From the NCBI GenBank assembly GCA_964419335.1, contig CAYQOX010000029.1, positions 1-62,594 of the forward strand: a stretch of DNA of 62,594 bases, read 5' to 3'. Origin of the DNA: CAYQOX01 sp964419335 (GTDB taxonomy: Bacteria; Hinthialibacterota; Hinthialibacteria; Hinthialibacterales; Hinthialibacteraceae). Under the pieces are notes generated by a model that ran no database searches, had not been told where the DNA came from, and saw only the letters and a list, made by a program, of their open reading frames with translations. Shown piece after piece: positions 1 through 9,112 of the stretch; position 1 is the first letter of the stretch, and each line of letters starts with the position of its first letter. A program made the position numbers and the translations under genes.

Positions 1-25
1 ACGCCTGCTTCTTTCAGCAAGCCGG

Positions 26-49
26 GTTTGCCCGCTTCGCTGGGCAAAC
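26..49. repeat. 8-bp perfect hairpin at window edge
   Basis: GTTTGCCC (26-33) and GGGCAAAC (42-49) form a perfect stem with an 8-base loop just beyond the nhaA terminator. On the minus strand it lies after the T run, so it may belong to whatever gene ends left of the window. No further role can be read. Confidence 0.4.
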
Positions 50-53
50 AAAA

Positions 54-76
54 AGCGGGTATTTGTGATACCCGCT
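54..76 (-). terminator. Rho-independent terminator of nhaA
   Basis: A perfect 9-bp stem (54-62 with 68-76) with a 5-base loop is followed, read on the minus strand, by a run of five T. It sits about 65 bases past the nhaA stop and fits an intrinsic terminator for that gene. Confidence 0.8.
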
Positions 77-141
77 AGGATTTGAGAGCATTGTTACATA
101 CCTTATTCAACGATATTAAGAAAATTACATTGTTTTGAGAA

Positions 142-1359
142 TCATAGTTTTTGCTTTCCCTCCCTCGTACTCCACCAAAGGAAGGTAAATCCAAGAATCG
201 CTGCAGTGACCGACGAGAGCAATACCCCCATCTTGGCTGCATCCAGGGTGATTCCGGTTTTAAAGGCCAGGTTGGCAATAAAGAATGACATCGTAAAGCC
301 GATCCCCGCGAGAATTCCCACAGCGAAAATATGAATAGCGCGGATCCCTTGAGGCCAAGAGGCCCATCCGAGTTTTACAGATACCCAGGAAAAGGTGAAT
401 ACACCGATCGGTTTTCCAATGAGCAATCCCAAAGCACATCCCAAAGTTACGGGTCCCATGCCGATTCCATCTTCACCCAGCATGATACCCGCATTGAAGA
501 AGGCAAAGATCGGCATAATGGCGTATGCCACCCATGGCTGCAATCCGTGTTCTAAACGATGCAAAGTATCTTCGTGATGTTCAATATGTTCATTCTTGTT
601 GGAATCCATCGGTACGGTGAACGCCAGCAATACACCCGCCACCGTGGCGTGGACCCCTGATTTCAGCATGAAATACCATGCAATTACACCCAGAATGCCA
701 TAAATGACCAGATTTCTTCCTCCCAAGCGTCCGTATCCGAAGGCCGCCAGTAAGAGTACGCCTGAAAGCACCAATGCTTTCAGTTGTAAATGTTCGGTGT
801 AGAAGATAGCGATTACTGCTACCGCGCCCAAATCATCCACGATTGCCAGCGCAGTAAGAAAGACTTTCAACGAGAGTGGGACTCTTTTCCCCAACAGCGC
901 CATCACACCTAGCGCGAAGGCGATATCGGTCGCCATGGGGATCCCCCACCCCACGATGGTCTCCTCTCCATAATTAAAGCCTACATAGATTAACGCGGGA
1001 ACCACCATTCCTCCCAAAGCGGCGAAGACAGATAAAGCGGCATCGCGGGGACGCGATAGCTCGCCGATTAAGAGTTCACGCTTGATTTCCAGGCCAACCA
1101 TTAAGAAAAATAGGGCCATTAAAGCGTCGTTGACCCACAAAATGAGTGGTTTTTTCAGGCTCCATTCACCAAACGATAAGCCGAAGTATACGTTGATCCA
1201 TTCAAAATAGGATTCTCCAAGCGGGGAGTTGGCGATAATAAAAGCCACCAACGCCGCTAGGATCAACAAAACCCCGCTCATGCTTTCACTTTTCGCAAAT
1301 CGTTGAAATTCAGATAGTAACGTTGATGCATTGTCCTTGATGTTCTTTGGTTTGTTCAT
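142..1359 (-). CDS. nhaA: Na+/H+ antiporter NhaA
   Basis: Inner-membrane antiporter of 405 residues that expels Na+ (or Li+) in exchange for protons and so governs internal pH and salt tolerance. The sequence shows the family's key features: the TDIAFALG segment with Asp145 and the VDDLGAV segment with the adjacent pair Asp175-Asp176, equivalent to the ion-binding aspartates 133, 163 and 164 of the E. coli protein. About twelve hydrophobic segments follow a short cytoplasmic N terminus. The start is supported by AGGAGG five bases upstream. The gene stands alone, reads toward the window edge and ends at a clear terminator. It is divergent from the DUF4914 gene. Identification is firm. Confidence 0.96.
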   Translation of the reverse strand: MNKPKNIKDNASTLLSEFQRFAKSESMSGVLLILAALVAFIIANSPLGESYFEWINVYFGLSFGEWSLKKPLILWVNDALMALFFLMVGLEIKRELLIGELSRPRDAALSVFAALGGMVVPALIYVGFNYGEETIVGWGIPMATDIAFALGVMALLGKRVPLSLKVFLTALAIVDDLGAVAVIAIFYTEHLQLKALVLSGVLLLAAFGYGRLGGRNLVIYGILGVIAWYFMLKSGVHATVAGVLLAFTVPMDSNKNEHIEHHEDTLHRLEHGLQPWVAYAIMPIFAFFNAGIMLGEDGIGMGPVTLGCALGLLIGKPIGVFTFSWVSVKLGWASWPQGIRAIHIFAVGILAGIGFTMSFFIANLAFKTGITLDAAKMGVLLSSVTAAILGFTFLWWSTREGKQKL

Positions 1360-1639
1360 TTAGGCCTCCTATGGCTTATCTCCCATACAGTTCAATCATG
1401 TTCGCAAGATAAAAGAATCACTAAAAATAATAATTTTAAAAGTATAATTGGTTGGGATTCAGTTGAGAAGTTTGAAACATCAAGTATCTTATAAATAGAG
1501 CCGATATGAAGACTATTTTGGTATAGGTACTCACCTTTCATACATTGGTATTAGGTTGAGTTTGTAGGAAAATAATATCTATATTTATAGTGTAGATCGA
1601 TATAATTAACTAAAACTAAACACAAGGAGGACCGCCAGA

Positions 1640-3526
1640 TTGGTAATCCCACAACAAAAATCGTATGTAGAAAACTTGCACGTCTCTCCGGAGATACGCG
1701 AAGTGTTATCCCAAGCCCCAAAAGTTTATTTCCCTTGTAGTCGCGAAGAACTTGTGGATATTGCCCTTGGAGGTAATGGAAATGATACCTTCGAGGTGGC
1801 TTATGATATCCCCGATAAAGGTCGAATTGTTGAAGCCAATGTGGTGCGCTGCCGCAACGGGGTTTCGGTTAATTATCCTGAATCGTATATGCGTCGTCGC
1901 GATCCTGATTGCATGTTGATCGCGGATGATGATCCATCCGATAAGCCTCATTTCCACGATCGCTTTAATTATCCATTTGATCAAATGCGGAAAGAAATAA
2001 TAGAATGGTTTAAACAGCAGGAACTGCTTGTCTTTCCATTCACCGCAGGCCATGAATCTTTAGAGAATCATGCCTTATTTATTGCCCCTGCAAATGCTGC
2101 ATTTTTTGCTGCGGCCTTGTCCGATCTCCAAGGAATGATTATCGAAACCGATATTGTTGAGCAGTTGGATTTTCGGGTTATGGTGTTTCTTGCTCCTCCT
2201 TTCCGCCATACCCATTGTAATGGCAAGCAAGTCGTGGTTCACAACCGAACAGAATCGATGTATGAAATCTTTTCTTTGAACTTATACCCCGGTCCAAGTG
2301 CGAAAAAAGGGATTTATGGTGTGCTTCTCACCATGGGTGAGAGAGAAGGTTCTGTTACCGCCCATGCCTCCACAGTGCAAGTGGTCACACCCTATGACAA
2401 CGTGATTACGATCATGCACGAGGGGGCAAGTGGGGGAGGAAAAAGTGAGATGTTGGAGCACGCCCATCGTGAACCCGATGGTCGTTTGCTTTTAGGAGAA
2501 AATTTGGTAAACGGCAAAAAACGCTATTTAGGCTTATCGCAAACTTGTGATTTACATCCTGTCACCGATGACATGGCTTATTGTCATCTCGAAGAACAGA
2601 AACAAGGGAAACTTGTGGTTACCGATGCCGAAGATGCCTGGTTCTTACGGGTCAATCACATCGATCGTTACGGGGTTGATCCCAATTATGAATATTTGTG
2701 TATCCATCCTCCTGAGCCTTTGCTCTTTCTTAATATGTACTCCGTGCCTAACGCTACCTGCTTAATTTGGGAACATATTGAGGATGAACCGGGAGTTGCT
2801 TGTCCAAATCCTCGAGTCATCTTGCCACGGCATATGATTCCCAATGTCGTTAATGAGCCAGTCGAAGTCGACGTTCGCAGTTTTGGGGTGCGCGCCCCTT
2901 CCTGTACGCGCGATAATCCCACCTATGGGATTTTTGGTATTCTCCACATATTGCCTCCCGCTTTAGCTTGGTTGTGGCGAATGGTCGCCCCGCGTGGTCA
3001 TGCCAACCCCAGTATTGTTGAAATGCAAGGTATGAGCAGTGAGGGAGTTGGTTCGTATTGGCCTTTTGCTACTGGATTGCGGGTGGATCAAGCAAACCTG
3101 CTGCTGAACCAGATCCGAGAAACGCCAAACACCAAATACACCATTATCCCCAATCAGCATGTAGGGGCTTGGAAAGTTGGATTTATGCCTCAATGGCTTG
3201 CCCGTGATTATCTTGCGCGGAAAGGAGGGGTGAAATTCCGTCCTGGTCAATTGGTTTCATCCCGTTGTTCATTATTGGGTTATTCTTTAAGTTCGATGAT
3301 GTTTGAAGGCACACATATTTCAAACTGGTTTCTCCAAGTCAATTCCCAACCCGAAGTAGGTGAAGAGGCCTATGATCATGGCGCGAAAATCCTGCAGGAT
3401 TTCTTCAGAAAAGAACTGGAACCCTATTACAATGATCCTGCCCTCGACTCTGATGGCAAGAAGATTATCCAATGCTGCTTGGATGGCGCCTCGGTAGAGG
3501 ATTACGAACAATTCCTTCAGCATTAA
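1640..3526 (+). CDS. DUF4914 family P-loop protein
   Basis: A 628-residue soluble protein resembling the uncharacterised DUF4914 family. It has no signal peptide or membrane segment. Near residues 262-270 it carries GASGGGKSE, a Walker A-type loop close in form to the GxSGxGKT loop of PEP carboxykinase, so ATP or GTP binding is likely; a PEPCK-like fold is my inference. The start is TTG, chosen because AAGGAGG lies nine bases upstream and no ATG fits as well. It is monocistronic: divergent from nhaA and followed by a 12-bp terminator. A TATAAT-like -10 sits at 1601-1606 but no convincing -35 pairs with it. Substrate and role are unknown. Confidence 0.8.
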   Translation: MVIPQQKSYVENLHVSPEIREVLSQAPKVYFPCSREELVDIALGGNGNDTFEVAYDIPDKGRIVEANVVRCRNGVSVNYPESYMRRRDPDCMLIADDDPSDKPHFHDRFNYPFDQMRKEIIEWFKQQELLVFPFTAGHESLENHALFIAPANAAFFAAALSDLQGMIIETDIVEQLDFRVMVFLAPPFRHTHCNGKQVVVHNRTESMYEIFSLNLYPGPSAKKGIYGVLLTMGEREGSVTAHASTVQVVTPYDNVITIMHEGASGGGKSEMLEHAHREPDGRLLLGENLVNGKKRYLGLSQTCDLHPVTDDMAYCHLEEQKQGKLVVTDAEDAWFLRVNHIDRYGVDPNYEYLCIHPPEPLLFLNMYSVPNATCLIWEHIEDEPGVACPNPRVILPRHMIPNVVNEPVEVDVRSFGVRAPSCTRDNPTYGIFGILHILPPALAWLWRMVAPRGHANPSIVEMQGMSSEGVGSYWPFATGLRVDQANLLLNQIRETPNTKYTIIPNQHVGAWKVGFMPQWLARDYLARKGGVKFRPGQLVSSRCSLLGYSLSSMMFEGTHISNWFLQVNSQPEVGEEAYDHGAKILQDFFRKELEPYYNDPALDSDGKKIIQCCLDGASVEDYEQFLQH

Positions 3527-3567
3527 CCGGAAAAAGTCTTCTCTAAACCAGTAGTAAGATTCTAACA

Positions 3568-3603
3568 AAAAAGGGGGAAGCCTGTGCGAGTTTCTCCCTT
3601 TTT
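3568..3603 (+). terminator. Terminator after the DUF4914 gene
   Basis: A 12-bp A/G-to-C/T stem (3568-3579 with 3592-3603, one G:T pair) ends in TTTTT. The A-rich left arm means it could also act on transcription from the other strand. Confidence 0.82.
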
Positions 3604-3744
3604 ATGATCTCATAGACGCCCTTTCAAACACTTCCCTCAACTTGATCTAATCGATCAACTTCCATTCCCACGTGGCTTCCAGTACGATACGGGTGAAGGT
3701 AAAGAAAAATTTGTACTAAAAGATTAGTGAAACCTATATATATC

Positions 3745-4743
3745 ATGGAACAGAAACAACTTTTCGACCCATTCAATCGCCGCATAACCTATCTTCGTAT
3801 GTCGGTGACCGATCGTTGCAACTATCGTTGTACTTATTGTATGCCTAAAGAAGGATTGCGTGAACTTGGCCGTTATCAATTACTTACGCTGGAAGAATTG
3901 TCACGTATTGGCCGGGTCTTTGTCAATGAAGGGTTGAAAAAAATTCGACTCACCGGCGGTGAACCATTATTGCGAAATGATCTTCATTTGTTAATCAAAG
4001 ATTTAAAGGCATTGGATGGTCTAAAAGATTTATGCCTAACCACCAACGGTCATCTGTTGGAAAATCATATAGAAACATTGGCACAAGCCGGTTTACAGCG
4101 GATTAATGTTAGCATCGATACTTTGAATCCCAAAAAATTTCATAAAATTACTCGTGGGGGGACGTTACAGCGGGTTTTGGATGGTTTGAAAAAAGCCGAA
4201 GAAGTACTTACAGGTCCGATCAAGATCAACGTGGTCGCCTGCAAGAACTTTAATGAAGACGAAGTGCTCGACTTTGCCCGCATGACGATCGATGCAAACT
4301 ATTCTGTACGCTTCATCGAACAAATGCCGATGAGTGCCCGAGCCGCGTGGGAACGTGGGCAGGTGCTTTCGGTCATCGATCTACGTCAGCAAATTCAGGA
4401 GCATTTCGGCCTAGAACCGGTAGCCGAGGATCATCATACCTCCGGTCCGGCCTCCCGTTTCCGAATACCCGGAGCCAAGGGAGAACTTGGTTTTATCGGC
4501 GCGGTGACCGACGAATTCTGTGCCCGCTGCAACCGCATTCGTCTTACCCCGGATGGGAAACTGCGCGGTTGTCTGATGTCCGATGGTGAAGTCGATTTTC
4601 TCACTCCTTTGCGTCAGGGTGCCAGTGACGAAGATCTCCGTACGATGCTTTTTGAGGTGCTCGCTAATAAACCCGAACGGCACTACATTAATGATCTTTA
4701 CTTTATTCGTCCCTTGCGTACCATGTCTCAGGTTGGCGGTTGA
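3745..4743 (+). CDS. moaA: GTP 3',8-cyclase MoaA
   Basis: Radical-SAM enzyme that turns GTP into 3',8-cyclo-7,8-dihydro-GTP, the first step of molybdopterin synthesis, in the cytosol. With the ATG at 3745 the protein has 332 residues, the usual length. The radical-SAM cluster motif CNYRCTYC places Cys25, Cys29 and Cys32, and the C-terminal second cluster is shown by CARC followed 13 residues later by a third Cys in the GKLRGC segment. The SAM-binding TGGEPLLR is present. A GTG at 3727 would add six residues; neither start has a clear ribosome site, and ATG gives the family-like N terminus. No other moa gene is in the window, so the pathway must be encoded elsewhere. Confidence 0.96.
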   Translation: MEQKQLFDPFNRRITYLRMSVTDRCNYRCTYCMPKEGLRELGRYQLLTLEELSRIGRVFVNEGLKKIRLTGGEPLLRNDLHLLIKDLKALDGLKDLCLTTNGHLLENHIETLAQAGLQRINVSIDTLNPKKFHKITRGGTLQRVLDGLKKAEEVLTGPIKINVVACKNFNEDEVLDFARMTIDANYSVRFIEQMPMSARAAWERGQVLSVIDLRQQIQEHFGLEPVAEDHHTSGPASRFRIPGAKGELGFIGAVTDEFCARCNRIRLTPDGKLRGCLMSDGEVDFLTPLRQGASDEDLRTMLFEVLANKPERHYINDLYFIRPLRTMSQVGG

Positions 4744-4904
4744 TCCCTCGTTCTCTCCTACGCAAGTTATGGGCAACTTTCCTGCTTTGTGATATCCTTT
4801 ATGCGATGAAACGGGTTTTAAAAGAAATACGTATCGATCCCGTCACATTGCATACTCTGCAACCGTTATATCACTAATCTGTTCTTCAAGGAAAACACAT
4901 CATT

Positions 4905-7448
4905 ATGTTTAGAACTTTCTTTTTTTGTTGCCTCTTCTCTTGTGTTTCACTCCCCTGGGTCCAGGCACAGGAAATTCCCGCCCCACCTCACGCTTATTCC
5001 GCTACGGATATCGAGGCAGCCCGGGATCAAGTAAAACGAGTGGGTTGGAGTGAAGGCATAATTGACAATCAAATTCGTATCACTCCTCAGGATCCCTATA
5101 AGAACGTATGGAAAGCCGCGGTTAAGGCTGCTCTTTTCGGCGATGAAGAATTGATGAATCGCGCCGTCGATCGCATTGAGAAGACGATCGAGGATTGGCA
5201 GGAGATGGATTTTCAATTCAAAGGCGAGGGAGAAATCCCCACCTCTCAGGCTGTCTTTTACCTTGTACAATCTTACGATTGTCTCACGGTTTGTCCTGAA
5301 TGGGAGCACGTTGAGAAAAAAAGAAAGGCTAATTTACGTCAATCCATACAAGAAACTGTGGATCGTTTTCTTATTCCTTCACACGATGATCTAATCCTTT
5401 CTTCTTCTGTGCAATTTCAAACCACGCGTCTCTATTCTTCGCTCATAAGCGGTTCGACCCAGGTGTTTCATCTTGCATTGCAAGGCGATGATGAGATCTC
5501 CAGCCTTGAAACCATCTTACGCACTGGGCTTACGGGGGAGGGGTTGCTTCTTGATGCTCCGATAGAACGCCATGTGGTACAGTCTGCTGATTTACTAACT
5601 GCTGGTGCGGCGCTCCAATCCGCTTCTCCTGATGCGTTTGAACGTTTATCACCTTGGATACAAAAAACCGCCGATATCGTAACTTCTCTTTGCTCTCCCA
5701 GCGGGAATCTTCCCGAAATGCTGGGAGAGATCAATCCTGCCTTGATGCCCGCAATGCTGGAACGTGCATTTCGTTTATATGGCTCTTCTGAATATGCCGA
5801 ACTATTGCGTAAAGTGTATCGCCGCGTCTCCCGTCAGGGTAGCCATTTGCTTTTGGGAAATATCAATTTGGAGAATACTCCTGCAGCAGAACACAATACG
5901 ACGGCATGGCCTCAAACCGGGGGGCTTACACTTCACAATCCCTCCGAGTTACCATTCAACGCTTATCTCGATACTGGCCTTCTTTCGCACCAGACCAGAA
6001 GTAATGCACTTCTGGCTTTGGAATTACGTACAGAGCAAGGCGCATTAAGTGGTTTCCAAGAGGAAATAGGGACTGAGGGATATAATACGGTTCTGGTTGA
6101 TCGCAAGCCCCATACGCCCTATGATTCTTCAGACATAGCGAATGGTTTTTTGTATGATCTAAAGAGATTTTCAGATGGAAGCGCGTATGTGAATGTTACT
6201 GCTGATGACCAATATTCCGAACGCGCTGCTTATGACGAAGAATCAGACATACAACCACCAGTCAATTATTTCCAACGTACATTATTTATGTGTGATCAAT
6301 TCCTGATTGATCTGTTTCGTGTTCGTGGTGGGCAATGGCATGATTATTTGTACCATTCACATGGAACGATTCAATCCGCCTCGAATATTGATTTTCAATC
6401 GATCCCACCTGAGAGCAATGACTTGTCTCTCTTCACCAAAGCGGATGCTCTCCAGCAAGCCCAAGCCAAAGACATTTACAACATTCAGTTTGGGACGAAC
6501 GAGCCAGAAACTTATACGGAACGACTTTGGTTTATCGATCCTGATGGGTCTCAATTAATCGCTGGCAGTTTAAACGATCAAATATTTCTGACAGCGCGTC
6601 GTGCGATGGAAGAAGGTGAATCAAACTTGTACAGTGTGATTCATGAGGTGCGATCTGCGGGTCAACAACGTGATCCCCGTATCATTCGCCTTCCCCTGGA
6701 TCCTTCACCCAGCTCGCGGGATTTTCAGGCGGTTGCCTTCGCTATCGAAAGTGGAGATCGGGTTAACATTTGCTTATCTTCCACCAATCCTAGCGTAGAA
6801 TATACAACCGAGTATGAAGATGAACGGATTGTGTTTAAAGGTCGTTTTGCCCACATACGCAAAATCAATGGGGAGTTTAAATCACTGCGACTTATTGGTG
6901 GTCGTTTTTTGCGTTTCGGAACTCATGGCGTTGATTTGGAAGAGAACATGCAGGTGGGCGTTGTTTCTCAAGTCATGCAGGATAAGGGAGCCCTTCGCAT
7001 AGATTTTCCTCATCCCCTGTCGGTAGGAAATCATCTTTTAGGCCATTCTTTTTTTGTAGCGACTCCCAACCGAGGACCATCCATCTTTCAGCCCTTTATT
7101 ATTAAGCAACTTGAAAACAATAGGTCTCCCCAGGTGGTATCGCTCCAACATCATCCCAATTTAATGGATCCTCCTTCGATGTTAGGTTCTCCTGTCGAAA
7201 ATGGCGACCAGGTTATTTATGAGCATTTTGCTGAAATGGTACGTCTGAGTGAGGATCGTTTTCGTTTGCATTACAGTGCGCCGATGGAAGTGATTGTAGA
7301 AGGGGGAACGAAACGCCATCGGGTTATGGTGAAATCGACCAGGGTTGAGAGGCGAGTCCGTGGCGAATCCACCGTAGGGGTCATCTTATTCCCAGTCGAT
7401 CCAGCCGAACGGATTGATGGAGTGGTGGAATTTACCCGCATTCCCTGA
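4905..7448 (+). CDS. Secreted heparinase II/III-like protein
   Basis: An 847-residue protein with a Sec signal peptide (cut expected after VQAQ, about residue 22). The first 330 residues look like helical hairpins of an (alpha/alpha) toroid; the rest is beta-rich and carries YNTVLVD and the WHDYLYHSHG segment, which match the heparinase II/III C-terminal domain seen in polysaccharide lyases and in alginate- or exopolysaccharide-associated relatives. Cleavage of an acidic polysaccharide by beta-elimination in the periplasm is the family expectation; the substrate cannot be read. It heads a run with a small membrane protein, a TPR protein and a flippase, so a role in making or trimming a surface polysaccharide is as likely as feeding. 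Confidence 0.75.
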   Translation: MFRTFFFCCLFSCVSLPWVQAQEIPAPPHAYSATDIEAARDQVKRVGWSEGIIDNQIRITPQDPYKNVWKAAVKAALFGDEELMNRAVDRIEKTIEDWQEMDFQFKGEGEIPTSQAVFYLVQSYDCLTVCPEWEHVEKKRKANLRQSIQETVDRFLIPSHDDLILSSSVQFQTTRLYSSLISGSTQVFHLALQGDDEISSLETILRTGLTGEGLLLDAPIERHVVQSADLLTAGAALQSASPDAFERLSPWIQKTADIVTSLCSPSGNLPEMLGEINPALMPAMLERAFRLYGSSEYAELLRKVYRRVSRQGSHLLLGNINLENTPAAEHNTTAWPQTGGLTLHNPSELPFNAYLDTGLLSHQTRSNALLALELRTEQGALSGFQEEIGTEGYNTVLVDRKPHTPYDSSDIANGFLYDLKRFSDGSAYVNVTADDQYSERAAYDEESDIQPPVNYFQRTLFMCDQFLIDLFRVRGGQWHDYLYHSHGTIQSASNIDFQSIPPESNDLSLFTKADALQQAQAKDIYNIQFGTNEPETYTERLWFIDPDGSQLIAGSLNDQIFLTARRAMEEGESNLYSVIHEVRSAGQQRDPRIIRLPLDPSPSSRDFQAVAFAIESGDRVNICLSSTNPSVEYTTEYEDERIVFKGRFAHIRKINGEFKSLRLIGGRFLRFGTHGVDLEENMQVGVVSQVMQDKGALRIDFPHPLSVGNHLLGHSFFVATPNRGPSIFQPFIIKQLENNRSPQVVSLQHHPNLMDPPSMLGSPVENGDQVIYEHFAEMVRLSEDRFRLHYSAPMEVIVEGGTKRHRVMVKSTRVERRVRGESTVGVILFPVDPAERIDGVVEFTRIP

Positions 7449-7484
7449 GACGAAAGAATCAACATTTATGAGAGAATCGGATCG

Positions 7485-7508
7485 AGAGGGCGCTACGGCG
7501 TCCTTTTT
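7485..7508 (+). terminator. Terminator after heparinase-like gene
   Basis: GGGCGC (7488-7493) pairs with GCGTCC (7498-7503) around a TACG tetraloop, extended by A/G:T pairs, and runs into TTTTT. It separates the heparinase-like gene from the next gene, or attenuates between them. Confidence 0.75.
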
Positions 7509-7592
7509 CTTTAATCCCCGCACGATACCATGTAAAATGTGGTTGTATGAGGTTTCGTCTGTTAAATTCATGTCACCAAGGGGATTGCCTTT

Positions 7593-7892
7593 ATGAAACG
7601 TTTCAGCTTGTTCTTGTCTATTATTTTAATGATTTCTGTTGTTTCATTACCTGTGGGGTGGTGCCAAGAAGAAGCGACTTCGACACCTGAAACAAGCCAA
7701 AATCAGGATTCCAGCCTGGGTGGGGGGATTGATGAGGCCGATCCACCTCCTCAAAAAGTTGCGTTAACCAATCCCGCGACGATAGTGCCCATCTTGGTCT
7801 TTTTAGTAATTTTCGGTGCGCTATACTGGTTCATTCGTCAACAACCTACCAGCGACGAAATCAAGAAAAAGAGAAAGCGAAAAAGACGATAA
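7593..7892 (+). CDS. Small secreted/membrane protein
   Basis: A 99-residue protein of unknown function. It has an N-terminal signal peptide ending near GWCQ, a 45-residue acidic, Ser/Thr/Gln/Pro-rich stretch, one transmembrane helix (about residues 65-84) and a very basic cytosolic tail (KKKRKRKRR). After signal cleavage the topology would be periplasmic linker, one helix, cytosolic basic tail. AGGGG lies ten bases upstream of the ATG. It precedes a single-pass TPR protein and a flippase in the same direction, so it may be an accessory subunit of that envelope unit. Confidence 0.7.
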   Translation: MKRFSLFLSIILMISVVSLPVGWCQEEATSTPETSQNQDSSLGGGIDEADPPPQKVALTNPATIVPILVFLVIFGALYWFIRQQPTSDEIKKKRKRKRR

Positions 7893-7930
7893 ACTTTTGA
7901 TTCTCTATTTATTCGAGAAACGTTAATCCA

Positions 7931-9112
7931 ATGCCGAATCCATGGAAGCAAGTCCCAGGATATATAATTATTCTATTATGTGGCAGTATGATCCTCCTTT
8001 CTTTGTTGGTTTTATGGGTTGGATTTCACAAGCCGCTTGGTCATGGTTTCGAACAAGAGTTGCTTAAGATTAAAACGGAAGAAACGATTCAACCGATATT
8101 ACAAACCGTTGACCATCATTTGCATTTTATAAAAAAAACTTTACGCCCATTTGATGAGAACGCTGCGCGTTCTCTTGCGGATCAACACTTTCGCATCGCG
8201 GAAGCGATTCTTTCCCGGAGTGAGCGTGATTATTTTCCATTAGCCAAAAAGCATTTGCTACAAGCCATTGAGTATTATCCGCCGTTACGTCATGGTTGGC
8301 CTTATTTTACCTTAGGGGACATTACCGAAAAACAATCTCTTCAAAAGCCTACTTTACGTGAAGAGGCCATAGATTATTTCACCCAGGTCTCGTACCACGA
8401 TTTCGGAGAATTGGCCTTGCGGGCTGCTTATCGTATCGCTCGCATTAAGGTTCGCTCAGAGCTATCCTTGTCTATTGAAGAAATCCGTATGTTACACGAT
8501 TATATGCGTTATGTTTCTCTTGATTCTATGCGCGATCTTCAACCTTTTCAGGGTTATGCATGGGAGAAGAGTGAAAATGCCCTTTTTCTCAAAGGATATA
8601 TAGAGTACTTGCAAAAGAACCAAGCCCAGGCGCACGAAACCTTCGAATCGGTCCTGCAACTCAATCCAAAACATTACGCCGCCGCCTTCTATCGTGACCA
8701 GTGTTTAGATCGGTCTAAGCATGATTTTTATCCCAAAAACGGTGACTTACTCACCCAATACCACGCACCACGGGCTTTTATGCATGGATCAATACGCTTA
8801 CTTGATGATGGCCGATTCTTTACTGATTGTTATTCTTTCTTGGAAAAGCAGAGCGTTGAACTTGCAATAGTTTATGAAAGTACGCTCTCGTCAGCGTTTC
8901 AATTTTTCCTCCATTGGAACGGAGAACAGAAGGTTCTCGATATTGAACCCTCGAAACTCGAGGGGAAACTGCGAGTGCCTCTAAACCTAAAGGCGGGACA
9001 AAACCGGCTATCGCTTCATCTTCACATACCAGCGTCTTCTTCAGCACTTCATCATTCTTGGGTGAAAATAAAACGTCTCCACCTTTCAATAACGCCGGGA
9101 GATTCTTCGTGA
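7931..9112 (+). CDS. Membrane-anchored TPR protein
   Basis: A 393-residue protein with one N-terminal transmembrane helix (about residues 10-33) and a long helical region. The best tetratricopeptide unit spans the stretch FLKGYIEYLQKN to LNPKHYAAAF near residues 220-255; earlier helices look like degenerate units. The last 110 residues are beta-rich. Such proteins usually scaffold envelope complexes. Its stop codon overlaps the start of the flippase gene (GTGA), so the two are translationally coupled and probably work together. Confidence 0.75.
   Translation: MPNPWKQVPGYIIILLCGSMILLSLLVLWVGFHKPLGHGFEQELLKIKTEETIQPILQTVDHHLHFIKKTLRPFDENAARSLADQHFRIAEAILSRSERDYFPLAKKHLLQAIEYYPPLRHGWPYFTLGDITEKQSLQKPTLREEAIDYFTQVSYHDFGELALRAAYRIARIKVRSELSLSIEEIRMLHDYMRYVSLDSMRDLQPFQGYAWEKSENALFLKGYIEYLQKNQAQAHETFESVLQLNPKHYAAAFYRDQCLDRSKHDFYPKNGDLLTQYHAPRAFMHGSIRLLDDGRFFTDCYSFLEKQSVELAIVYESTLSSAFQFFLHWNGEQKVLDIEPSKLEGKLRVPLNLKAGQNRLSLHLHIPASSSALHHSWVKIKRLHLSITPGDSS

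Noticed and set aside
1706..2053. 115-residue minus-strand ORF
   Set aside because: Antisense shadow of the DUF4914 gene, with no ribosome site or protein-like composition.
4804..4875. 23-codon ORF between moaA and the heparinase-like gene
   Set aside because: No ribosome site, no recognisable product and length within chance.
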